This document shows positions 1 through 5,950 of a stretch of DNA of 5,950 bases, one piece after another. The stretch is taken from NCBI GenBank assembly GCA_011523445.1, contig WTGT01000036.1, forward strand, positions 1-5,950. The letters run 5' to 3'. The position numbers and the translations under genes are program-made. The stretch comes from Paracoccaceae bacterium (GTDB lineage Bacteria; Pseudomonadota; Alphaproteobacteria; Rhodobacterales; Rhodobacteraceae). How positions within the stretch are numbered: position 1 is the stretch's first letter; every line of letters starts with the position of its first letter. The notes beneath the pieces were generated by a model that was given only the letters and a program-made list of their open reading frames with translations, made no database searches and was not told where the DNA came from.

Positions 1-1
1 G

Positions 2-2410
2 TTCATGGATGTGATCGATGGGGCAGAGCCCTCCGTTTTTGTTGACCTCCAAACACCCATAATACCCCTGACAAATACAACTTGGCTTACCTCATTACAG
101 GAAATTCACTTAAGGTGCCATTCGACAGAGGAATTGATTAACCGAGGTCTCCTGTCACAAGCACTTGCAGGGTTTCACCTGCTTGCCTTTTCACTGGAAC
201 ACCTGAACCGCAAATTGGCTCTGGTAGATGACGCCAACCTCGAACGATTGCGAAAGACCAGTCGGGATACAGCAGAAAGAATATCCAGGGAACGTTTATA
301 CAATATCTATGACCTGCCTGTCGAAAAGGATTTCAGTGATGACGGTTCAGCCCTGATTGAGGCCATGAAAATTATCGGCCAACATGAAAAAATCGAATTT
401 CATTTTCCTAACAGCACTGACCCAACGAAAAACCAGGTCACAATTTCTTCCATCTTGGATAGATCTGCTATCCGTTCGCGTGTTGTACGACTGAAAAACG
501 AGGATCAATGGTGGACAACTGATGGTTGTGCACTTCTGGCTTTTCGTCAATCTGATAATCAACCGGTAGTGCTGATACCCAGGTTTTTTGGTCGGTATTG
601 GTTGGTTGATCCGGTTGGCAAGACAAAAACCCGTATGAATGAACACCAGGCTTCATTGTTGCAAACCGAAGCCAGAATGTTTTATTCACCATTGCCTGAC
701 CATAAATTGCAAACAAAAGACCTGGCCCAATTGGCCTTACACCATTCATCAGGTAATATTATTCGATTGGTACTTGCCGGGATACCCGGTGGAGTGCTTA
801 ATATCATTCCTGCACTGGCTCTTGGATTTTCAGTAGGCATTGTATTTGAAAATGGTGATGAAAACGCCCTTCTTTACGTGAGTTTGGCAGTCATCGCATT
901 CGGGTTGATCGGAAGTTTGTTGTTTATCCTGCAAAAAAAATCACTGACACATATACAGGACCGGGCCATTGCCCGATTGGAAGCAGCCTTCTGGGATCGG
1001 GTAATGCGTTTGCCAAGTAGTGCCACAAACCTTCAACCATCCAGTGAGATTGCCATTGCGGGTACTGTCTTTCAACAACTACGAAACGGAGGACAATTGC
1101 AATTTATTGAATCGCTTTTGTCCATGGTATTCATGTTACCATTGATTGGATTCATCCTCTACCTTGACTTCGCATTGGGTCTGATTACCAGTACTTTCTG
1201 TATCATATCGTTGCTTTTGTCAGTACTCATGGGCTTAATGCAAATCGATTCCAGTGGTAAGGTTATTCGTGCGACCCAAAAAACCTCCAGTAAATTGTTT
1301 CAGATAATCAAAGGAATTGTGAAGTTTAGAATTGAAGGGGCTGAAGGTTCAGCCTATGCAATCTGGGCAGAAGATTATCGGGATCAAAAAAGGGCAGAAG
1401 TAAAACTGGGTTCGCTGGAAAGACATTCACAAGCCTTGGGTGTGGCACTCCCATTTTTGGCTGGAGCAACTCTTTTTGCCACCGTTGCAATTGTCAACAG
1501 TTCTGCAACCCCCTTAGGGGACTTTCTTGTTGTGTATTTGCTTTTCCTTACTTTTCTGACGGTTACCATCCGCTTTGGTGAATCAATCAGTTTCCTTGCT
1601 TCGGGGGTTAAAGCCATGAAGCAGTTGAATCCGGTTCTTGATGCAGAAACGGAGGGATCAATTGGCAAGGAACCTGTTGAACATCTAAACGGAGAAATCC
1701 TTTTTGATCGTGTATCATTTCGCTATGATCCTGAAGGTCCATTAATTTTGGATGATGTTACGATTCATGCACGGCCCGGTGAATTCATAGCCATCGTTGG
1801 AGAGTCCGGAGCAGGTAAAAGCACCCTGTTCAAACTTGCTCTGGGGATAGATCAACCCACAGCCGGTGCCGTTCTCTATGATGGTCATGACTTGAGGCAT
1901 CTAAACCTGAAACAACTTCGCCAAAAGGTTGGTTCCGTACCTCAGTCAATTCAGCTGAATACCCAGGATATTTGGGACAATATTGCCATTAAACAGGAAG
2001 AAACAACAACCAAGATGGTATGGGAATCCGTTAGGGCTGCGCAAATAGAAAATGAAATCAAGGCAATGCCTATGGGTTTGATGACGGTTGTTGGATCAAG
2101 TGATTCCGTCCTTTCAGGAGGTGAGAGACAACGGATAACCCTGGCTCGTTCACTGCTTGGAAACCCAAGCATATTGCTTCTGGATGAAGCCACCAATTGG
2201 CTTGATAACAATAATCAAGCGGAGGTAATGCAAAATTTGGCAATAATGGATTCGACCAGAATTGTTATTGCTCACCGGCTTTCAACTTTGGAGAAAGCAG
2301 ATCGGATTTATGTGCTCAAGTCCGGAAAAATTGTGCAGACCGGAACCTTTCAGGAATTGCGTGACGTAGAGGGAGTATTCAAGAATTTAATAGACAGGCA
2401 GGATACATGA
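2..2410 (+). CDS. NHLM-type bacteriocin/RiPP export ABC transporter, permease/ATP-binding subunit without peptidase (5' partial)
   Basis: Inner-membrane ABC exporter subunit of the NHLM microcin type, expected to work with a peptidase-ABC partner and an HlyD-like adaptor to move leader-tagged substrates. The frame is open to the left edge, so the Met at 5 may be internal; residue numbers count from it. Residues 1-250 form a soluble domain with the family's W169-W170 stretch, followed by a segment about pyramiding substrate-free N-domains (ALLAF, RYWLVDP) typical of the peptidase-less NHLM ABC family (TIGR03797 type). I see no C39 peptidase Cys/His signature. Predicted membrane helices lie near 255-281, 288-312, 367-389, 391-416, 478-500 and 504-526. 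The ATPase (about 566-801) is complete: Walker A G599-T607, Q-loop Q647, signature LSGGERQR from 703, Walker B with D727-E728, and H-loop H757. The D-loop reads NWLD rather than the common SALD. It is followed directly by the leader-bearing toroid gene, which supports a shared operon. The exact family comes from remembered sequence patterns, not a search. Confidence 0.9.
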   Translation, partial: FMDVIDGAEPSVFVDLQTPIIPLTNTTWLTSLQEIHLRCHSTEELINRGLLSQALAGFHLLAFSLEHLNRKLALVDDANLERLRKTSRDTAERISRERLYNIYDLPVEKDFSDDGSALIEAMKIIGQHEKIEFHFPNSTDPTKNQVTISSILDRSAIRSRVVRLKNEDQWWTTDGCALLAFRQSDNQPVVLIPRFFGRYWLVDPVGKTKTRMNEHQASLLQTEARMFYSPLPDHKLQTKDLAQLALHHSSGNIIRLVLAGIPGGVLNIIPALALGFSVGIVFENGDENALLYVSLAVIAFGLIGSLLFILQKKSLTHIQDRAIARLEAAFWDRVMRLPSSATNLQPSSEIAIAGTVFQQLRNGGQLQFIESLLSMVFMLPLIGFILYLDFALGLITSTFCIISLLLSVLMGLMQIDSSGKVIRATQKTSSKLFQIIKGIVKFRIEGAEGSAYAIWAEDYRDQKRAEVKLGSLERHSQALGVALPFLAGATLFATVAIVNSSATPLGDFLVVYLLFLTFLTVTIRFGESISFLASGVKAMKQLNPVLDAETEGSIGKEPVEHLNGEILFDRVSFRYDPEGPLILDDVTIHARPGEFIAIVGESGAGKSTLFKLALGIDQPTAGAVLYDGHDLRHLNLKQLRQKVGSVPQSIQLNTQDIWDNIAIKQEETTTKMVWESVRAAQIENEIKAMPMGLMTVVGSSDSVLSGGERQRITLARSLLGNPSILLLDEATNWLDNNNQAEVMQNLAIMDSTRIVIAHRLSTLEKADRIYVLKSGKIVQTGTFQELRDVEGVFKNLIDRQDT
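2400..2403 (+). promoter_or_regulatory. Candidate ribosome binding site for the alternative TTG start at 2412
   Basis: AGGA lies 8 bases before an in-frame TTG at 2412, overlapping the last codons of the ABC gene. Spacing is good, and would give tight coupling, but the start codon is weak and the 13 extra residues fall outside the NHLP leader pattern. The competing ATG at 2451 has AAGGA at 2433-2437, with a long spacing of 13 bases. The sequence alone does not settle the start; I favour the ATG. Confidence 0.35.
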
Positions 2411-2450
2411 CTTGTCACGATGGACAAATGACAAGGACAAACCTGTTCAT

Positions 2451-3752
2451 ATGAAAAACATCCCTGCCAAAACGAACATTAAAGCTTTACAAGACCTGAT
2501 TAACAGATCTGAGAGGGATGGTGAATTTCGCAAGCAATTGCTTGCAAATCCAAAAAATACAATTGAACGGGAATTGCAATTAAACCTGCCAGATGATCAT
2601 GAAATACTCATTCATGAAAAATCAAAAAATATTACCCACCTGATCTTGCCACCCGAGAGCAGTATTACCAAAGAGGAAAGAGAAGCAGCCAAAACCGGGA
2701 AGGTATCGTTGGAGTACCTCAAAAAAACCATGTACGACCCTGCACCACAGCTGTCTGAAAAAATCAATCATCCCCCTATAAAGGCCAGATCAAGCAATTC
2801 TCTGAAGGAGCTAATTAACGTAAGAATCAAACAGGGTCTGGATTTTCTTGACTCAACAATAAGCGAAAATGGTGTCTGGCATTGCATTCGATACCATGGC
2901 GGGATGGAAAATGCTCCCAGACATTATGAAAGACCGCCTTTTGTTTCTGCCTATTGCACATTAGCCTTGGAAAATTGTGATTTCCCCAAGGCAAAGTCAA
3001 TTTGTGCAGCTGCGAAACAATATATCCTTGGAACCATGGAGTTTCCCGGTTTGTGGCGATATTATCGTCACCTGCCACCTGATCTTGACAGCACCACTCT
3101 CTGTTCCATGATCCTGAGCGATCATCCTTGGATTGCTCTGGGACAAAACCTTTCCAAAATACTTTCCTATCGTAATGAAGAAGGGCTGTACAATACCTGG
3201 GTTCTGGATCCGGATGAACCGGATGTGGTTTCGCCCTTCCGTATTGAAGCAGACCCGGTTGTCAATGCCAATATCATTTCTCTCCTTGGAGACTGTTCTG
3301 AAACCAGACCCGTGCAAAATTGGCTGGAATCGTTGCTGAAGGACAGGAAACTGGAAGATTCCTCCAAATGGTATACTGACAGCTCAGCAATTTGTTATGG
3401 AATAGGAAGGGCAGTAAATCGAACCAAACCTCTTTTGGATCATCTTTGTACGCCCCTGACTGAAAATGTATTATCAACTCAAGATCAATCCGAAGGTTTT
3501 GGAAACATCTTGCAAACGGCACAGGCCATAACCACCCTGCATTATGCAGGGCAAATGGATACGATTGATCCTTTGCATTACACGAAGCAGATTTTGAATT
3601 CACAGCATGAAGACGGGAGTTGGCCAGAATTGATCGCATTTGGTGACAAAAAATCAAAGTGGGGTAATTTCGGTCAATTTGTTCATGCCTCGGAATCCAT
3701 GACAACTGCTTTTTGCATAGAGGCTCTAATCAATCTTGGGAACTCCTTGTAA
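2451..3752 (+). CDS. NHLP-leader protein fused to a terpene-cyclase-like (squalene-hopene cyclase type) alpha/alpha-toroid domain
   Basis: A 433-residue protein with two parts. Residues about 10-70 match the nitrile-hydratase-alpha-like leader (NHLP): a helix with D23-x-E-F-R and L30-L-A-N-P34, then a short strand region ending in H63-L-I-L-P-P68. Residues about 115-430 look like an alpha/alpha toroid of the prenyltransferase/squalene-oxidase-repeat class: G200-L-W-R, then P209-P-D-L-D-S-T-T216 at the place of the class II cyclase DxDD motif, D268-P-V-V-N-A-N274, and a QW-like Q385-H-E-D-G-S-W391. No signal peptide or membrane helix is visible. The protein is far longer than usual NHLP precursors (roughly 70-120 residues) and shorter than full squalene-hopene cyclases (about 630), so it represents about one toroid. 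Whether it is exported cargo, an enzyme recruited through its leader, or an inactive homologue cannot be decided from sequence. I chose the ATG at 2451 because the leader begins right after it; an in-frame TTG at 2412 would add 13 residues. It follows the ABC gene by 40 bases, probably in one operon. Confidence 0.85.
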   Translation: MKNIPAKTNIKALQDLINRSERDGEFRKQLLANPKNTIERELQLNLPDDHEILIHEKSKNITHLILPPESSITKEEREAAKTGKVSLEYLKKTMYDPAPQLSEKINHPPIKARSSNSLKELINVRIKQGLDFLDSTISENGVWHCIRYHGGMENAPRHYERPPFVSAYCTLALENCDFPKAKSICAAAKQYILGTMEFPGLWRYYRHLPPDLDSTTLCSMILSDHPWIALGQNLSKILSYRNEEGLYNTWVLDPDEPDVVSPFRIEADPVVNANIISLLGDCSETRPVQNWLESLLKDRKLEDSSKWYTDSSAICYGIGRAVNRTKPLLDHLCTPLTENVLSTQDQSEGFGNILQTAQAITTLHYAGQMDTIDPLHYTKQILNSQHEDGSWPELIAFGDKKSKWGNFGQFVHASESMTTAFCIEALINLGNSL

Positions 3753-4092
3753 ACCTACCGATTTAATTTTCCAACTAGAAGGAAATGGACCTGAAATTTC
3801 GGAATATTTGTTCACCTGATTAGTTTCATTTACTTGAAGGACAAATTGATTGATTTTACCATTTTATCCACAAGAATTGATTAGTCCTGCCCAGAAACTG
3901 GACCTTGAATTTGTACAAAGTTAAATAAATCGGGAGGGTTATTGGATTTCGAATTATATACTGGATTATCAACTTTTGCAGATTTTCTATCGAGAACTTG
4001 ATCTATGGTCAAAAAAGCGGTTGACATATAAAGTTAAAGTGAGAATCAGAAAGTTATTGTAATTAATTACTCTTTCTGGATTAGAAATAAGG
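3753..4092. other. 340-base AT-rich intergenic region without a convincing gene
   Basis: The gap separates the toroid gene from the dioxygenase gene. It holds a perfect DnaA-box 9-mer (TTATCCACA, 3864-3872), a 9-base direct repeat AAAGTTAAA (3917-3925 and 4030-4038), and two very short ORFs: 12 codons from ATG 3785 and 19 codons from TTG 3942, the latter behind GGGAGGG. A TTGACA at 4021-4026 has no matching -10 at normal spacing. I see no strong hairpin with a T-tract, so no intrinsic terminator for the upstream operon is called. The gap is large enough for the dioxygenase gene to have its own promoter, but I cannot place it. Confidence 0.7.
3864..3872 (+). promoter_or_regulatory. Isolated DnaA-box consensus 9-mer
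   Basis: The sequence TTATCCACA is an exact match to the classical DnaA box and lies in AT-rich intergenic DNA. A looser match (TTATCAACT, 7 of 9) occurs at 3966-3974. No cluster of boxes, no dnaA, dnaN or rep gene and no iterons accompany it, so an origin is not supported. DnaA can regulate transcription at single boxes, but an exact 9-mer may also arise by chance. Confidence 0.25.
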
Positions 4093-4953
4093 ATGACAGG
4101 TTCGTTAACAAATGAGGAAATTGAAACCTATCATGAGGATGGTTTCATCAAACCGATAGTTGCATTCTCCATTGAGGATGCAAAAGCGCTTCGTGATGAA
4201 ATAGAGGCCCTCGAAAGAGATTATTCAAATGGACAGTTGCCGCATGATTTGACCCACTATTTCAGGGTTAATGGTGAATTGGTCATTCCCTTGCTTGCCA
4301 AGGTGGCACAAACCAAGACAATTCTTGATGCAATGGAGAGTATTCTTGGCCCCAATCTTATGGTCTGGTCCTGTGAGCTGTTCATCAAGGAACCACAATC
4401 GGAAAAAATTGTTACCTGGCATCAGGATCTGACCTATTGGGGAATGGGTGGATCAGACCTTCAGGCTTCTGCCTGGCTCGCCATATCGGATGTTACCGAA
4501 GCTTCCGGTTGCATGAGGTTCGTTCCAGGTTCCCACAAACAGCAACTGGTTCCCCATAAAGATACTTTCGACGAGGACAATCTGTTGTCTCGTGGACAGG
4601 AAATTGCTGTAGATGTCGATGAGAATGATGCCGTTCTTGATATTTTACGCCCAGGTGAGATGTCCATTCACCATGGTAGGATGTTTCATGCATCAGGCCC
4701 AAACCATTCCGATGATCGAAGAATTGCAATCGTTATTCGATATGTAACACCTGACCTTGTCCGTGATGCACCGGGTTCGGATTATGCCATGTTAGTTCGT
4801 GGAACGGATTCATGTAAGAACTGGATAAATGTCGCTCCACCCTCTATCCTTTTCGGCCAAGGAGAACTGGAGCTATATGACCAGATATTAAAATATAAGG
4901 AAACCGTCCTTAGCGCTGGGGCAGAAAAAGAATCCGGATTGTTCAATGCCTGA
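4093..4953 (+). CDS. Phytanoyl-CoA dioxygenase (PhyH) family Fe(II)/2-oxoglutarate-dependent oxygenase
   Basis: A 286-residue cytoplasmic oxygenase, a usual length for bacterial PhyH-family members. It starts with the family's N-terminal pattern (LTNEEIETYHEDGF). The iron-binding facial triad is visible as H110-Q-D112 and H199 in the FHASGPN motif. R210, eleven residues after the distal His, fits the 2-oxoglutarate-binding arginine. Because Asp112 is present rather than the Ala/Gly of SyrB2-type halogenases, hydroxylation is more likely than halogenation. The substrate is unknown; members of this family act on acyl-CoAs, amino acids, natural products and small osmolytes. The only possible start is ATG 4093, since an in-frame stop lies at 4060-4062. 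The nearest purine run, AAGG, abuts the ATG and is too close for a normal ribosome site, so initiation may rely on the weaker TGGA at 4077-4080. The gene is 340 bases from the toroid gene, so membership in that operon is uncertain. Confidence 0.93.
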   Translation: MTGSLTNEEIETYHEDGFIKPIVAFSIEDAKALRDEIEALERDYSNGQLPHDLTHYFRVNGELVIPLLAKVAQTKTILDAMESILGPNLMVWSCELFIKEPQSEKIVTWHQDLTYWGMGGSDLQASAWLAISDVTEASGCMRFVPGSHKQQLVPHKDTFDEDNLLSRGQEIAVDVDENDAVLDILRPGEMSIHHGRMFHASGPNHSDDRRIAIVIRYVTPDLVRDAPGSDYAMLVRGTDSCKNWINVAPPSILFGQGELELYDQILKYKETVLSAGAEKESGLFNA

Positions 4954-5059
4954 TATTGATAACAATTTATATTTACCCTGTTCTTAAGTTGTTTTCCAAC
5001 TCACGTAATGAATTCTGGAAAGGATTGAAATGCCGCTGAAAAAAGGGGTATCAGGCAAA
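4954..5059. other. Convergent intergenic region with a long-spaced inverted repeat
   Basis: This gap of 106 bases separates the ends of the dioxygenase gene (+) and the DUF3883 gene (-). The 9-mer TGCCTGATA at 4947-4955, overlapping the dioxygenase stop, is repeated inverted at 5049-5057, just outside the other gene's stop. A small hairpin with a 5-bp stem (AGTTG 4987-4991, CAACT 4997-5001) lies between them. Neither has the GC-rich stem and T-tract of a strong intrinsic terminator. Confidence 0.4.
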
Positions 5060-5881
5060 TTAAAAACTTGCATAATATTGAGTTGGATGAAGATTTACAT
5101 GGTCTCTCAAGGGTGGCTTTAGTTTAAATGCACCTGGCTTGCGTCTGAAATCAAAAAGGCGAACCAATCGGTAGATATCCGGATTTTCATTAGAAACAGC
5201 AAGTTCATTTTGGGTGATCCAAAAACCTGCACGTATAGAACCAATTGTCGTTTTTACCTCAAGCCATCTTTCTTCACCTTCCAATGTAAAAGACAGAATG
5301 TCGTAACCCGCCCCATCTCCATCTTCCTTTGATACCCACCTTACTCTATCAGCGAGTTGGTCTTTACCGTCCTGAGATAACCTGTATTTTTCAGCAAGAT
5401 AAACATATTTTTCTCCCGCTTCACCTAATTCTCTGTTTTGTGCATCGCGTTTAGCAGGATCAAATTTCCTGGCTATACGCTGAATTTTTGGTTTAATCTG
5501 TCCGGGATTTTGGTTTATTGGTGGAGGAGAATCAAACCGGATACCAGTCTCTGGTTTCTTAAATTCACCCGGTCTGGAAATTTCTTCCAAAAGATCACCA
5601 TTCTGCAACTGTCTGTCTAGAACTTCAAATAGCAGTGTCTGGTAATTACCCCTGGGCTTATAACCTTGAATGATCGGCAAACCAAGCCTATCCATGGCGG
5701 CACTTATGTTTTGATGCTTGAATTCGATTGATCCCTCTGATCGGTCCAATCTTTCCTGTAATATACGGTTTCGTTCTGCCTTAATGTACTTTTGACCCTG
5801 CAATTCCAATCTTAACATTTCCAAATAATCTTCTACGATTATTTCGTTCTCATGTTCCTGCCAATCATTCCAAGCGTTCAT
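5060..5881 (-). CDS. DUF3883 domain protein with ScoMcrA-like N-terminal head domain, putative PD-(D/E)xK nuclease-like protein
   Basis: A 273-residue soluble protein with two recognisable parts. Residues about 4-92 carry a pattern seen in restriction-related proteins: W7, E17-D-Y19, L25-E-L-Q-G, R47-S48, I52-E-F-K-H-Q-N-I-S60, and G73-Y-K-P76. It resembles the N-terminal head domain of ScoMcrA-type modification-dependent nucleases. A polar, proline-rich linker follows (about 100-145). Residues about 150-273 form a DUF3883 domain: G153-E-A-G-E157, G192-Y-D-I195, W206-L-E-V-K-T-T212, I222-T-Q-N-E226, and a C-terminal P266-x-Q-Y. E157, D194 and E208-x-K210 line up as a PD-(D/E)xK-like site, so nucleic-acid cleavage or binding is plausible but unproven. 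An in-frame stop at 5906-5908 (reverse strand) makes ATG 5881 the first possible start. Upstream DNA is T-rich when read in the gene's direction and lacks a clear Shine-Dalgarno site. The gene converges on the dioxygenase and is probably an independent unit linked to DNA defence or restriction. Confidence 0.88.
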   Translation of the reverse strand: MNAWNDWQEHENEIIVEDYLEMLRLELQGQKYIKAERNRILQERLDRSEGSIEFKHQNISAAMDRLGLPIIQGYKPRGNYQTLLFEVLDRQLQNGDLLEEISRPGEFKKPETGIRFDSPPPINQNPGQIKPKIQRIARKFDPAKRDAQNRELGEAGEKYVYLAEKYRLSQDGKDQLADRVRWVSKEDGDGAGYDILSFTLEGEERWLEVKTTIGSIRAGFWITQNELAVSNENPDIYRLVRLFDFRRKPGAFKLKPPLRDHVNLHPTQYYASF

Positions 5882-5950
5882 TTGAAAAAAATTATCAAAT
5901 AAAAATCATTTTCCCTTGGCACCAAATTAATTGCAGGTAAAAAAATAACC

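Noticed and set aside
3274..3705. 143-codon open frame on the - strand inside the toroid gene
   Set aside because: It lies wholly opposite a strongly supported coding gene, its translation shows no recognisable motif, and its composition looks like an antisense shadow.
3768..3785. Inverted repeat TTTCC/GGAAA just after the toroid gene, considered as a terminator
   Set aside because: Only a 5-bp AT-rich stem with an 8-base loop and no following T-tract.
3785..3823. 12-codon ORF starting at ATG 3785 behind AGAAGGA
   Set aside because: It is too short to support as a gene, has no resemblance to a known precursor, and its purine run is too close to the ATG.
4021..4032. Possible promoter: TTGACA at 4021-4026 followed by TATAAA at 4027-4032
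   Set aside because: The two hexamers touch each other and cannot form one promoter. No -10 hexamer lies 16-18 bases after TTGACA, and no -35 lies at the right distance before TATAAA.
4093..4953. Possible Fe(II)/2-oxoglutarate halogenase (SyrB2-like)
   Set aside because: The metal-binding motif is H-Q-D, with the carboxylate that halogenases lack.
4947..5057. 9-bp inverted repeat flanking the convergent gap, considered as a terminator or mobile-element end
   Set aside because: The arms are about 93 bases apart, nothing mobile lies between them, there are no target-site duplications, and a match this short can arise by chance.

Overview
The window holds four protein-coding genes from what looks like a bacterial accessory region of moderate to low GC. 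Three genes lie on the + strand and one convergent gene on the - strand. I found no rRNA, tRNA, CRISPR array or insertion sequence. NHLM-type transporters are common in proteobacteria and cyanobacteria. The gene style here fits a Gram-negative bacterium, probably a proteobacterium, but no taxonomic marker is present and this is only an inference.

Positions 1-3752 are the 3' end of an NHLM-type (nitrile-hydratase-leader microcin) export locus. The first gene, cut by the left edge, is the ABC transporter that lacks the peptidase domain: a soluble N-terminal domain, six membrane helices and a complete ATPase. About 40 bases after its stop codon begins the key gene of the window. It encodes a 433-residue protein whose first ~70 residues are a clear NHLP leader, the signal normally found on short peptide precursors. 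Its remaining ~320 residues resemble an alpha/alpha-toroid protein of the squalene-hopene/terpene cyclase type, with a D-L-D-S-T-T motif and a terminal QW-like motif. A leader peptide fused to an enzyme-like domain, directly behind the matching exporter, is the most unusual thing here. The double-glycine cleavage site usual at the end of NHLP leaders appears degenerate (T-G).

Positions 3753-4092 are an AT-rich gap of 340 bases with no convincing gene, promoter or terminator. It contains one perfect DnaA-box 9-mer and two very short ORFs of doubtful meaning. Positions 4093-4953 encode a phytanoyl-CoA-dioxygenase-family Fe(II)/2-oxoglutarate oxygenase with a complete H-x-D...H...R set. It could modify a product of the locus or be unrelated. 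Positions 4954-5059 are a short convergent gap without a clear terminator.

Positions 5060-5881 (- strand) encode a two-part protein: an N-terminal domain resembling the head domain of ScoMcrA-like restriction proteins, and a C-terminal DUF3883 domain with PD-(D/E)xK-nuclease-like residues. It is probably a DNA-related or defence protein and a separate transcription unit.

My working model, an inference, is that the transporter handles the leader-tagged toroid protein. It might export the protein as cargo, or use the leader to dock an enzyme onto the machinery. The usual membrane-fusion protein and peptidase-ABC subunit would be expected just upstream of the window.
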